The notes beneath the pieces are model-generated. The model was not told the origin of the DNA. It made no database searches and saw only the letters and a list, made by a program, of their open reading frames with translations. From the NCBI GenBank assembly GCA_013396755.1, contig VWZF01004881.1, positions 434,001 to 498,000 on the forward strand: DNA of 64,000 nt. The letters are read 5' to 3'. The position numbers were made by a program, and so were the translations under genes. Position 1 is the stretch's first letter, and the number at the start of each line of letters is the position of its first letter. Source of the DNA: Sclerurus mexicanus. Lineage: Eukaryota; Chordata; Aves; Passeriformes; Furnariidae. This document shows, piece by piece, positions 35,110 to 46,640 of the stretch.

Positions 35110-36080
35110 GTTTTTTCCTGGGTAAAATGTATTTAATGAATTTTTACATTTCTATAGCTCTTACATCTGCTTGCTCACAACATCCCCATCAGCTTTAACT
35201 GGGCACACGAGACTACGAGGAAAACCAGGTATGAAAGGGGACAAAATCCAGCCACCACAAAACTATTGAAAACTTGAGGAAATCTGAATGAGGGATGAAA
35301 AAAATGAATGTATTTCACAACCTCTGTCCACCAGAATACGAACTAGTTGATCAGAAACGTGAAAGCAGTAGTAGGGCAGTGATTTATGGTTCCTTTCCCT
35401 AAAGGAGCAACTAACATGAAACCCACCAATATTATTTTCTTTTCTTTTTGGTTCGTTTGCTTCCTTTCTATTTCGGTAACACCATAAATCTTTGCCGGCC
35501 CCATTTGTTTAACTAAGCACATCCTGATTAACTATCAAATGGTTTTAGAGATGAAAACCATTAATTTTGATTCTAGGGCTCAGAGCAGGCACTAATTCTT
35601 ACTCTAATTGTGATGGCATTGCCTTAATGAAGCAAAGGTGGCTGAAGCCACAGCTGGCAGAGGTTCCCTGTCCCCTCTTGTCCACTCCCACACCAACACT
35701 TCTCTTTTATACACAATCCAAAAGGCAGAATTTTAATAAAATGTCAGGCCAGTAATAAAAGACCATTTTGATTTGACCTTTCAGTAGAAGGTAACCTAGT
35801 TTGTAGTGAAATGAATCTGCACTCTGAGTAGAGCTGGGCAAGAAATAAATTTCTCGTGGTGTTATTTGGGGCCTTGCATGTTTTTCCTCCCAAATTAGGA
35901 TTGCATTGTAGAAATTACAATCAATAAACACACTCATGCTCAGTCTCCTAAAGTGTTTTCTTCCTTTATCTTCAACACTGATTCAGCGTTGTCCGTTTTG
36001 GTTTTATCTCAGTACACAGTAGCTGGGTTATAAAACCAAAAGGAATCGAAGAAAATGAGGTTTCATTTAGGACAGATCAA
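35110..36080. other. Unique non-coding sequence
   Basis: About 970 bases of AT-rich sequence with no gene or repeat recognised. Confidence 0.45.
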
Positions 36081-36310
36081 AAGAATCCCAGAATCATTAA
36101 GGATGGAAAAGTCCTTCAAGGTCACCAAGTCCACCCTGTGCCCGATGCCCACCTTGTTCCCCAGCCCAGAGCTCTGAGTGCCACAGCCAGTCCTGCCTTG
36201 GGCACCTCCAGGGCTGGGCACTCCAACCCTCCCTGGCCAGCCCCTGCCAAGGCCTGACCACCCTTTCCAGGGAGAAATTCCTCCTGATGTCCAACCTGCC
36301 CCTCCCCTGA
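36081..36310 (-). mobile_element. CR1 LINE 3' fragment, antisense
   Basis: 'aagaatcccagaatcattaa', 'ggatggaaaagtccttcaag', 'ctctgagtgccacagccagt', 'gggcacctccagggctgggc', 'gcctgaccaccctttccagg' and 'agaaattcctcctgatgtcc' place it in the CR1 group related to the sense copies at 44565 and 50873. It is fairly well preserved over about 230 bases. Confidence 0.95.
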
Positions 36311-37917
36311 CATCATTAAATCCATTTTTCTTAACCTGAGCACTGGCCAAAATGGACCTTTATGTTATTTTCAGAAGAGCCCCAATTGTTGTTGGGAGCC
36401 CACCAGGAGCCCTTGTTTGAGCTTTTAGCCACCAGCTCCACGTTTTCCCATCGGATCAGGCCATCCACACACACTTGGGGGTCTTTGCCAGCTCCTCCCA
36501 GCAGCTGACAGATGTGACAAGAGGGCTCTGAACGCCACAGAAAAGCCACACATGAGCTGTTTCTGACGCTTTGTCCTTCAGATCTACAACCCCAAGCCAA
36601 GCAATGGGTAAAGACCTCATTGGATCCTGAAATATTCACCATTTTCATGGTAATTTCTGAGTCAGACACTGCAAACGTTAACCAAGTTACAGTATTTATA
36701 TAATTTCTCTCGTGGTTCAGCAGTGTGTGTAACACCAGCAGTAATTTGCAAGGTCACAATACAATTCTTTTAAATATTTCTTGTTCTAAAGCCTGTTTAA
36801 GTTTTCTGCTTTAACACTGTAATTAAAGCTTTCAGGGAAATCCTTTTTTCCTTTCTTTCCATTAGCCAAGCCCTCCTCTCACTCCACGCTTGCCTACACC
36901 ATATCCCACGTAGGAACCTGAAATACAGATTTCTCTCCTACACCTGCCTTGAAATATGGTCCTGGTAATTGAATTAAAGCAAAGTTCTCCAAAATAAATG
37001 AATTTCGTGTAGCAGATGGCCAGCTAAAGTAGCCTGTATTTCAGCTTGCTGTGTGGCAGCCAAGTTGATTTAAATCAACTACAAGAGAGGTAGGTTTTAA
37101 TCAGGTCAGCTGACAGTTATTAGAGCAAACCTGATTGAAATTCAGAAATTTAGGGGAAATAAACGTGCTCTGAACCCAGCATTGTCCTCCCATGGGGACC
37201 CAATGGATAAAACCTTTAAGGCATTAAAATGATTCTAGTTTGGGTAATAAGATTTAGTAGAGCATGGCAGGCTTTTATTTGACTGTTTAGGCTGCTCTGT
37301 GCCTTTGGTTTAGTGGAAGAGGTGCCACATAAAACCGAGCAGAGGAAGGGAGAGCCAATTCTTGGCTGCCTTGAATCAATTTTTTACACCTGTTCAAACT
37401 GGACATAAAACACTACAAAGTCAAAATAGCTGCATTTTATACTCAGCTTGCACAGCTGCAAATGAAAATAAAGCTGAAAGGGGGGAATTTGTGCAGCAAA
37501 AAGCACGTATTTCCTTTTTTCCCTGTTTTAATGTTAATTTTAACCACTCTTTTCATAAAGAGTCTCTGATAGGCATAGAGACAAAATACAGGTAAGTTTA
37601 TTGTGCCACCTGAGAGTCCCGTCAGTGTCTTTTAATTATGATATTCCTCATGGCTCTGAACTGTGGAACAACAGCTGGGCTTTATCCTCCCGGTAGGGAA
37701 TGGAATCTCCACACATTTTGCAGATGTTTTATACAAACCTGGTTCAAAAATAGTTTTTTCCAGCCTGTTGGACAACTTTGATATTTATTTCCACCTTAAA
37801 ATCATTTCATGAGATCATGAAATATTTTGGGGAACACATATTCAGGAAATATTTCCACAGACTTGGAAATAATGGAATTTTTTCAATCAAATAGGGTGTT
37901 TAAACATTTTCCCTGCT
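36311..37917. other. Unique non-coding sequence
   Basis: About 1.6 kb. 36750-37110 is repeat-free AT-rich sequence that might be regulatory. No exon is supported, and a 134-codon minus frame at 36331-36735 shows no domain. Confidence 0.4.
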
Positions 37918-38030
37918 ATGCCAGTGCTGGACAATCCCTTCAGTTAATAAATTTTTCCCGAATATCCAAACTAAACCTCCCCTGGTGTAAGTTGAGGCTC
38001 TTTCCTCTTGTGCTGTCACTCATTCCTTGC
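37918..38030 (-). mobile_element. CR1 LINE internal 3' region, antisense, diverged
   Basis: 'atgccagtgctggacaatcc', 'aatttttcccgaatatccaa', 'actaaacctcccctggtgta' and 'agttgaggctctttcctctt' match the CR1 region upstream of the terminal 130 bases. The true 3' end is missing on the left. Confidence 0.75.
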
Positions 38031-39745
38031 TCCACCCTCCGCAGAGATCTCTTCCTGTTCCTCCAAGTTTCTTTAACCATTCATAGACAATTTGGAACAA
38101 ATTGACCTGACTGGGAACCTTGATTCACCAGGACAGGGATAAATTGAGATAACACACGTGTTGTTGCTTAAAAGTCCTATCTAGTGGCAGTAATATTTTT
38201 AAAATTCAGTATTTACCTGCAGCCTTTATTTCATAATTCAGAGGATATCTCAAATAGTAAGGGACACGTTGGATCATTGAGTTCAACCCCTCTATATTTG
38301 TATACAGGTTATTCCATGTATTTTTCTTACAGTGGCTTAGAAAGTAAAGTGAGGTTGGAATAGATCCATTCATTAGTGCTGGAGGTGGATCTGCCATTTC
38401 TCTCGAGGCAGATTAGGCTAAAAAAAAGGTTGTTTCCATGAGATTTGGCTTCCTGCATCATGGCCATATTAAAAGTACCTTCACAGGAGAAGCTTCTGTT
38501 GCGGGCTGCCACCAAACCACACTTCCAAACCTCCTGCTCTAGATAGGAAACAGAAAAGAATATGAAATTGTGGTGTGTGGAATAGATCAACAGCAGCTAT
38601 TTCTCATTTTTCTACCTATGTGTGCTCCTCCTGCCCTTCAAGGTCGCCCCATGCCGGCCCAAGCTCGCCGTGTGTGGCTGGGCTGTGAGGTTTGGGGTGG
38701 GAGCAGAGGGTGCATCTGTGCCCGCAGGTGCTGGGGTTCTTCTCTGCCCCGAACACCCACAGAAGCTGAGCATGGAGCCTGCCAAAACCACAGCACCAAT
38801 ATTTGGCAGGCCCGCGCTGGGATCGCACAAATGCACATTTAAAATAGCTCTGGCTCGCTGGAAACCCCGACGCTTTTCCCTCCGGTTCTTCAAGTCAAGT
38901 GTTGCTGTGGAGTGCCCAGAGCTGTGACAGCAGCAGGGAGAGTCCAACTTCGCCTTTATGTTTTATCCTTTTCCTTCTCTTTCCCTTTTTAGCCTCAATC
39001 ACAGCTGAGATTCGCAACGTTCCAGCCACTTGGAAGTCAAAGGGAGCTGAAAGCCACGCACAAAACCTCATCTTGCACAATCAAAAGCTTCGAGAGGGTC
39101 TTAATCATTAGATTGAACTTCAGACTATTCATATGCATAAAAGGGTCCCAAATGCAAGCTTCATAGAGCATTCCTTCATTAATGTCACGAGCAGCCACAA
39201 TTATGGGGCTGTTGTTCCTAACAATGAGCTCAGAAATACAGGGAAACGGGCACAATAACTTTATTTATTGGGTAGTATCTTTGAAATGTCATCTCTGATG
39301 CGACTGCTTTCAAGGCAGCTCAAAAATCTGTTTCCAAGTTGTTGGTTTTTTTTTGGGGGGGGGAGGGGAAATCACCAGAGAAATGCAGCTATTTTTATAC
39401 TGACATAAATGGCAAATATGTACGCAGAAACATTGAGCAAGTGGGTTTTTTATTATTGTTTTTAAAATTCAATGGCTAAATGAGGTGAATATGAATAAAA
39501 TGAGTCGACACACTATTTGTTGCAATTGCTGTCTCTGTGTGAAAGGGATTTCCAAGTACTAGAAAGTACAATTGCAGGTTGGCAGTGCTCTAACAACTAG
39601 AGATACCTTCTGGGGTGTTCAGTCTAAACCAGATGATGACACTTGTCCTCCATAATGTTCCATTTCCATTGTGACTTTATTTAGGAAAAGTTCCTGAAAG
39701 CTGTCAGCAAATAAATCTGTTAGGCCATATTTGTGCTGAATATAA
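38031..39745. other. Unique non-coding sequence
   Basis: About 1.7 kb. 38600-38900 is GC-rich with overlapping frames on both strands and no recognisable domain. 38990-39260 is repeat-free complex sequence. A T-run followed by a G-run lies at 39346-39368. A weak CR1-like 'gatcattgagttcaacccc' near 38271 was not called. Confidence 0.4.
39346..39368. repeat. T-run followed by G-run
   Basis: Nine T residues are followed by nine G residues and then 'agggg'. This is low-complexity sequence that could be length-variable. Confidence 0.8.
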
Positions 39746-39897
39746 TCACAGAATCATGGAACTCTTTGGGTTGGAAGGGACCTTGAAGATCATCCCATTC
39801 CACCCCCTGCCATGGGCAGGGACACCTTCCACTAGCCCAGGTTGCTTCAAGCCCCATCCAACCTGGCCTGGATGGGACATCCACAGCTTCTCTGGGA
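39746..39897 (-). mobile_element. CR1 LINE 3' fragment, antisense, with internal deletion
   Basis: 'tcacagaatcatggaactct', 'ttgggttggaagggaccttg', 'ccctgccatgggcagggaca', 'ccttccactagcccaggttg' and 'catccacagcttctctggga' are clear. About a dozen bases ('ttgaacacttccag' in related copies) are missing between 'aacctggcc' and 'tggatgggac'. A second CR1 starts only 24 bases to the right. Confidence 0.95.
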
Positions 39898-39920
39898 ATT
39901 ATAGAGGTGCCACACATAAA

Positions 39921-39986
39921 TCATGGCATCACAGAACCCTTTAGGTTGGAAAAGCCCTCTAAGATCATCAAGCCCAACCATCAACC
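39921..39986 (-). mobile_element. Second CR1 3' fragment, antisense
   Basis: 'tcatggcatcacagaaccct', 'ttaggttggaaaagccctct' and 'aagatcatcaagcccaacca' belong to another CR1 subfamily, the one whose antisense continues '...aagtccaaccattaaccc'. The match ends near 39986. Confidence 0.85.
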
Positions 39987-42495
39987 TTCAATTTTAAAGG
40001 CAAAAGCTGAAAACCCTTAAACCACCCCAAAACTCTCCACCAGGGCCCTCGTGCCGTGGGAATGTGGCTATGCAGAGGGAGTTGCTTTGACAAGTTCAGG
40101 AATTCTTTGATTTCCTGGAAACGATGCTGGACCCGGGCTGTTCGCAGCATCAAGGCTTTGCACATAGATAAATAAATCACTTCTATAAAGAAAGGAGGTT
40201 GGCAGGCTCTACAACTCTTCCGTTCCTCCCTGAGTGCTTGCTCCTTTTTTTCATATGTTTTTAGAAAACCCCATCACTTGCATTTTTCCCTGGAGGAATT
40301 ATGGTTCTTTTATACCAACATGCAGAAAATCACCTTTTCTTAGGGGTATTGGAGGGGGCTGCTGTGACGGTGGAGCCTTTCAGGCACTTTACAAAGACCG
40401 CATTGTCTCTATTGAGCCAGTTCTGACTTTTCATATATTTAATATGTATATTCAAGGGGGAAACCCATTTTTCTCATATTTATTATTCAGATCCTTATAA
40501 AAAAGCTAGAAGACTTTACCTTATTAAATGATTAAAAATTAAAAATACAGGCTGTATCAAATATTTTGTATCAAAGGCAGTACTACAAGAGGTATCATAC
40601 GATGGATTTGCCTGTCCCCACCACACTAAAAAGTTCCTAAAATATTCTGCTTTGCTTAGGAATACGGATTTTTACATTTTTGAAATACTCCTTCTCATGG
40701 AAGAAATGTTTTCCTTGTAATCAAAGCAATTTGAAGGTAACAGTAAGAGGAAAACACACCTTTGTGTTGTGTTATGGCTTAATAAAAGCATGTTTCACAC
40801 CCTTTAAGTTCACCTTCCACTCACTAGAAAAATATGAAAGAATCTTCCTCCCCAAAATGTAATTATTTCATTCCTTAAAAGCACACAGGCTAAAGAAATC
40901 AGTGTGATATCTGGGTCTATCAATGATCAATTACAGGCAAAATCTAGTCAACCAGAAACAAAAAGCAATAGCAGGATCTCAGTGCAGAAACTTAATTGCT
41001 TAAATTTCTTAAATTTCTGAAGTGAAAGGTAATACATTAAGAAACCTAATTAGATATTGATTTAAATAAATTTAGCCTCCTGGTGACTAAGCAGTGGTTA
41101 TCAAGAGTTCTGGTGTAAATTAAAAGCAAGGAGGGAAAAATAAAAACCACAAATATTTTTGTAACATTGCTTACAAGAAAGGCAAACAAAACCTAAAGTC
41201 TTGTTCACCCAGAAGTTTCATTATTTGGAACCATGTTCCTATTATTGCTCTGGGACCCTCCTGGTATTCCGGGGGAAATAACTGGCTGTCAACAAGGATC
41301 CAGGGCTGGAAAACATCCAGGCTGAACTTTAATTATGGATGACATGATTTCATAGCGTCAGAGCCACCAGATTTAAGGGATTAGAGTCCCCTGAAATCCT
41401 GGAAACAAACTTAAAGAGCGCTGAAAAAAACGAGTGATGAGAGTAAACATCCTGTGTTTCTGTTGTCTGGGAAGTGGGAATATCACTGGCAGAAAGCTCC
41501 TTAAATTCCCACCCATCCCTGGGTGTTAATGGGACCAGGAGCACCTGGTCACCTCAGGGAGAAGGACAAGGGGGGACGTTGTTCCCCTCTGTGGAGCCAG
41601 GACAGCCCCTCTGGACTATTCTGGGAAGTGGTAGGATGGCAGAGGACACGGAATCTTCATCCTTGTCATCTCCTTCCACAGTGATGAGGGTGTCTAATCT
41701 TGGAGTTAGCCCTGAGCTGGCTGGGGCATTGGGATCATCAACCTGAACATTCCTTGAGAAAGATTCCGCCTTTCCGGAGGGAAAACTTGCCAAGAAACTC
41801 AATAAGAAGGAGTGAACTCCTACCAGTAAAATCAATCAATAAATGCATAAAGAAATAGGCAAGCAAATGGATGAATTAAAAAATAAAATATGAAAAAGGA
41901 AAGCAAAATAAATGAAGAAACAAATGAACCAATGGCTAAATGAATAAATCAAAATTCAAATTAATACCATTTTTAAATTGAATATGGAGCAAATAGCTTG
42001 CAACCTCCTTTCTTTGACCCCTATCTGCCTCTTTTCTCAGTCCCCGGTGTCCAGCCCTCTCTTTGACAGCTCTGTCACAGATTTTGTGCTCTCAGAGTGT
42101 GGTTTGACTGTGCCCTGTATTTTGGATGCTTCCTCGATGGCAGGTCGCTTCCTTATTCTAACAAGCTTTCTGCAAATAAAAAAAATAAGCATTACACTTT
42201 GTCATGGAATCATTTTAGGAACGTGTCCAGTTGTGAAGGGGGAAGTTGCTGTGAATGACCATCCCCAAACCAAGAGGAACAGGACCAACCAACTGAAGTG
42301 ACCCTTGGCAGACACAGCCATTGCCTGTGCCAGTCATTTCTTCCTGCAGAGTTTTTCTGGGATACAGCCCTGAAACAGTTCTAAATTTCCTGTTGGTGTG
42401 AATATTTGCAGCTCTTTCCTGTTTCTCCCCCTTTTCCAGTGCGTGCACGTCACCAGGTCACATGGAATTGCCAACGCAGTGTTTGCACACGGTGA
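39987..42495. other. 2.5-kb stretch without visible CR1; no gene
   Basis: AT-rich unique DNA, with a degenerate tetranucleotide-type repeat near 41828-41962. No coding exon is supported. Confidence 0.45.
41828..41962. repeat. Degenerate A-rich (AAAT/GAAT)n-like tract
   Basis: About 135 bases built from irregular 'aaat', 'gaat' and 'aaac' units, such as 'atcaatcaataaatgcataa' and 'aaatgaataaatcaaa'. It looks like an old, decayed microsatellite or poly-A-derived tail. Confidence 0.65.
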
Positions 42496-42580
42496 GAGTC
42501 ACTGAAGAGTTTGGGTTTGAAGGGACCTTTTGAAGGCCAGCAACTCCAAACCCCTGCGGTGAGCAGGGACCATGGGCTGC
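42496..42580 (-). mobile_element. Diverged CR1 3' fragment, antisense
   Basis: 'agagtcactgaagagtttgg', 'gtttgaagggaccttttgaa' and 'ccaaacccctgcggtgagca' fit an antisense CR1 3' end of the 'cccctgcagtgagcagggaca' subfamily. The match is weak to the right. Confidence 0.65.
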
Positions 42581-43173
42581 CCTATTAACCACGAGCTACT
42601 CTGGGTTGACTTCCAGGAGTTGTTCTGCTGCCCTGCTCTGCAGAAGTGCCATGGAGGTGCTCATGCTATCAGTTTTCTCTGATTTAAGGTTCCCCCCAGG
42701 TCTCAGCCAATGTTTCGGTCCTTACTGATGCTGTTCTGTGAACTACGACTCATTAAATTAGCTGCAAGTTTGGGTTTGATTAATTAGGTTATGAGGAGCC
42801 TGACATTCTCCATCTGGAGCAGAGCCCTCAGTTGTCGCCTGCTGCGGGATGAACCATTCCATTCAGGAAAAGGCACTTCATTGACTAAACAGAAAATTCC
42901 AGATTTAGCTTTTCCTGGAAGGGCTAAATGACCCTCCTGTGAGACCCCCAGAATTCCCTGGAGGGAAGGGGCTGACAGGATGGCAGTGACATGGCTCCGT
43001 GGCCAAGCATCTGAGAAGCAATTCAACCCTGTTCTTTCCTTTCCTTTTCTTCCCCCCATCATGTTAAACATAAATCCTCCAAAATCCCTCTTAAAATGAC
43101 CTAAAACTCCCTACAAGCACCTGGGAACTATGATGTGATCAATGAGTGGCATATGAACACTGTGTTCAAATAC

Positions 43174-43259
43174 AAAAAATATAAAATATAGATTATTCCT
43201 TTTATTTTTGATCATTAAAAAAACCCCAGAAAATATAAAATAGAGATGAATCCTTTTAT
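43174..43259. repeat. 30-bp imperfect direct repeat, 55-bp spacing
   Basis: The block 'aaaatataaaatatagatta' plus 'ttccttttat' near 43176 recurs as 'aaaatataaaatagagatga' plus 'atccttttat' near 43230. Confidence 0.8.
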
Positions 43260-44368
43260 GCATAATCCTAAAAATAAATTAAAAAGAAAACAAAAAGGAG
43301 CCCACAAAGCCAGTATTATTGCAAGGCCTTAGCTAAAACATCAGCCAAAGACATTTATGGCAGTACAAGCATTGGGAGACTCGTTAACCAGGAGTACCTT
43401 CAAACTTCAACGAGGGCAGCGGGAATGGGAACTGGGAATGTCACTCTTGTTGTGGATGAGGAACATCCCACCTGGTCCTGCTCATGGTGAGATCTGGGTG
43501 AGAGTTTAACTCACACCCCTGATACGCCCCCATGTCACTGAGAAGGTTTAACTCTTCCTCCCCTCCCAGAAACTCAAACCAAGGAGCCAAAAATGACTAT
43601 TTCACGGTGTTATTTTAGCACAAACCTGATTAAAGCTTTCCTAGATGATGTGTTAATTTTTTAACCTCATTACACTAACCTTTCACCTCAGCAGAACAAT
43701 TGGATTTTCTCCTGGTGGATTTTTCCAGACTCAGACAATTCAGAAATGCCGTGAAGGTTTTTTTTTCTGTGCCACAGATTGGGATTTTATTCCTTGGGCC
43801 CTTCATCTAACCCAATAACTCCTGCACAAATTTGATCAGGCATTTTAGGAAAAGATTCAATCTTATTTCAAAGATCCTCGTTGATGCTGCATGAACCGCA
43901 TCCATTATTAATCTGTTCCAATGCCTAATTACCCTCGTTAAGAATACAATTAAGAAATTGTCTGATTTCTGCTTGACCTTTTTCTGTGTTCAATTTCCTC
44001 CCATTCCTGTCAAAATTTTCTGGTAATGTTTTTGGTAATGTTTCTCCCAGATTCTCATAAATATCCCTGCTCATATATATATTTATAAAATCCAAGGTCT
44101 GCATTCTTTTTCAAAGCGCGTGACTTATTAAAAAGAAACTGAGTGGCTCATCTTGCATCATGGGCATTTTTAGACAAAAGTCCAGCATTTAAGGTTCAAT
44201 TCCAAGGTGTTAATGCCCAGAATTCATTATTGCAGCTCTCAGTGCTGTGTTCAAGGCGCCCAGCTGCTAAATCCATCATCCCTTGGATGTGATATGGGAA
44301 TATATGGAGGAATAAAGCCAACATTTCCTCAGGTATTATGTTACTTCCCTGCTTTGCGCCTGCCCTTG

Positions 44369-44399
44369 CCACCACCACCACCACCACCACCACCACCAC
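44369..44399. repeat. (ACC)n microsatellite, about 10 units
   Basis: An uninterrupted trinucleotide repeat. It creates a poly-proline frame on one strand and a poly-valine frame on the other; both are artefacts. Confidence 0.95.
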
Positions 44400-44564
44400 T
44401 AGATGCACATTTTAAAGAGAACAAAGCACCTGACACCTTTTTGGGTGAGAATTCCAGGTTTGTCTCAAAAGACAAAACTCTTCCTGCTGTTTTAATGCTC
44501 CCCGTTGGGCTTCAGGAATTCAGTGAGGTGGGAAATTGAGCTCTTCCAGTTTGAACACCTCAGA

Positions 44565-44863
44565 GGGGTCGGGCTCTGCTCCCAGGGAACAGGGATAGGA
44601 GGAGAAGGGATGGCCTCAGGCTGGGACAGGGCAGGGGCAGGTGGGACATCAGCAGGAATTTCTCCCTGGAAAGGGTGGTCAGGCCTTGGCAGGGGCTGCC
44701 CAAGGACGGTTGGAGTGCCCAGCCCTGGAGGTGCCCAAGGCAGGACTGGCAGTGGCACTCAGAGCTCTGGGCTGGGGGACAGCGTGGGCATCAGGCACAG
44801 GTTGGGTTCCATGGGCTGAGAGGGCTTTTCCAGCCTCAGGGATCCCAGGATTCTGTGATCCCA
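44565..44863 (+). mobile_element. CR1 LINE 3' fragment, sense, about 300 bp
   Basis: One of the longest copies here. It begins 'ggggtcgggctctgctccca', 'gggaacagggataggaggag' and goes through 'gtgggacatcagcaggaatt', 'tccctggaaagggtggtcag', 'cagccctggaggtgcccaag' and 'actggcagtggcactcagag' to 'agagggcttttccagcctca' and 'ggattctgtgatccc'. It belongs to the group that includes the copies at 36081 and 50873. Confidence 0.95.
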
Positions 44864-45315
44864 TAAGTGCCTGTGTGCCCATCCACAGGTCTCTGGGATT
44901 CCTCCAGCTTTCATTCAACACAAGAATTACAACCTGCTGATTCAGATGTCCAAGCCTGGTCTCTGCTCCTGCTGAAGGGGTGCCATCATTCTTGAACTAC
45001 TGATCCCTCCCCACATCCCCGTTTACTCCAGGATGGGTAAACACGAGCAGACAGCCCCAAACCCTTCCTGACACCACACGGGTGACAGTCAGAGCACACT
45101 TTGTTGTATTATTTGTATGTCCCTGCCTCCTACACAGAGTTTCCATGGGAAAACTGCAGAATGCCTACACGTGTTAATTTTGAGTGCAGCAGCATCTAAA
45201 CCTATCATCTCCCCAAAACGTCCTTTTATAGCCTTGTCAATCAGTGTATAATTAACTGGATTTACATACAGAACAGATGGGAATTTTGGAAATGTTTCTT
45301 TTACTAAATGCATGT

Positions 45316-45349
45316 GAGGAGGAAAGAAAAAAAAAAAGAAGGAGAAGAA
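45316..45349. repeat. 34-base homopurine tract
   Basis: An uninterrupted run of A and G ('gaggaggaaagaaaa' ... 'gaaggagaagaa'). Such tracts can adopt triplex structure, but nothing else here suggests a role. Confidence 0.8.
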
Positions 45350-45905
45350 CCATGACTCGGGGATTTAATATATATGTATTCCTAATGTGACGTTGGATTT
45401 AATTAAGTTCTAGAAATATATACAGTAAAATGTGCAGCAAAACATGCCAAGCATTATTAATTGCAAACAACAACAACAACGTTGCCTGGTGTTCAGGAGA
45501 GAAAGTGAATAAACACCATATTTCCTTGTGAAAAGTAAACATCAGCGTTGTGTTAATGACTTCAAATATCCTCTGTAAGGGGACTTTTCCCAACATTTTG
45601 GGACATGAAGGCTCTGCCATTTACAAACATGGCTGGGGAAGGGCAAGAAGGAAAAAAATCAGAAGAAAACAGCATTTCCAGATAGTTCTTAAGGAAGAGT
45701 GTGGAGCTGCCTTACCTCCCTGTGCTGGGGAGGAACAGGAATGTTTTCCCTGGATTTAAAAATTTGCCCATAAATTTGCCCTGGTATGTTGGGGTACAGG
45801 GTGTTGGATCATCATGTTCACTTCTGCAAAATGTACCCATTTCCAGCGGGAGAAACTAAAGGAGGAGAAAGGAAGACACAACAGGAGCTGGACATTCCAG
45901 TGGCA

Positions 45906-45945
45906 TCCCTGATTCCCTACGCAGATCCCTGATTCCCTACACAGA
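45906..45945. repeat. 20-bp tandem duplication
   Basis: 'tccctgattccctacgcaga' is followed immediately by the same unit with 'acaga' for 'gcaga', a single mismatch. Confidence 0.95.
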
Positions 45946-46581
45946 GGGACTGTCAAGCTATGAGAACAACGGTTGGTTTATGATCTTCCACAATCTTGCC
46001 CCTGTTCACCAGCACTTAATTAATATTTCTCATTGAATGTAAAGGATAGCATATATAATTTCAGATTTATTTACTTTAGGCATATGCTCATCCACCAGAA
46101 TGTCACATTTAATTGCTATTTACTATTTTCTTTCTTTCCATGGGCTGTTCTATAGGTGGATTTTCTCCCTCTTGGAGTCCTGGGTCAGACTGAGCTCTCC
46201 TGGTAAATTAAGGACATAAAAGAACAGAAAAATGTGATTTTTTTTTCCTTCTCTCTGCACACTCCCTAGACACTAAAACCTGGCTTTTTGACAGCTCAGT
46301 TTAGAACTGGAAGAGAAAACAGAGTGCCAGATTAGAGGGGAATAAAATGAATAAAAATCTCCAGATGAAAATTATACTAATATTCACTATTTGGGAGAAA
46401 GACACCTTTTCAACTCCTGTAAAATTAAAAGTACTTCCAACCTTTCTTGAAATTGTAAAATAATGCAGACAACTAGAGCAGGAGCTCCTGGCAATGGGCT
46501 TTTTGCTCTGCCACTGACCAAAGAAAGTCTCAGATAAGGAGCAGAAGTTGAGGCTCCCAAGCCATCAACCAATGGTCCTGT

Positions 46582-46640
46582 GCAGGGCTAAGGGTTGGAC
46601 TGGAGGATCCTTGGGGGTCCCTTCCAGCTCAGCACAGTCT
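46582..46640 (+). mobile_element. CR1-X-type 3' end (or SINE tail)
   Basis: 'gcagggctaagggttggact', 'ggaggatccttgggggtccc' and 'ttccagctcagcacagtct' match the CR1-X 3' terminus, the same region that forms the right half of the SINE at 31496. No tRNA-like head is visible to the left, so a truncated LINE is more likely than a SINE. Confidence 0.75.

Larger units (their letters stand above)
42581..44564. other. Unique sequence; possible very old CR1 remnant
   Basis: About 2 kb. 'atctgttccaatgcctaatt' with 'ttaagaaattgt' near 43909-43963 resembles antisense CR1/L3-type 3' sequence in heavily decayed form. A direct repeat lies at 43174-43259 and an (ACC)n microsatellite at 44369-44399. No gene is supported. 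Confidence 0.4.
44864..46581. other. Unique non-coding sequence
   Basis: About 1.7 kb with no gene recognised. It contains a homopurine tract at 45316-45349, a (CAA)n at about 45466-45480 and a 20-bp tandem duplication at 45906-45945. Confidence 0.45.

Noticed and set aside
38255..38295. Possible antisense CR1 end
   Set aside because: Only about 20 bases ('gatcattgagttcaacccc') fit and there is no flanking CR1 sequence, so it could be chance.
44207..44539. Frame with a run of prolines
   Set aside because: The run is translation of the (ACC)n microsatellite; the opposite strand gives a run of valines for the same reason.
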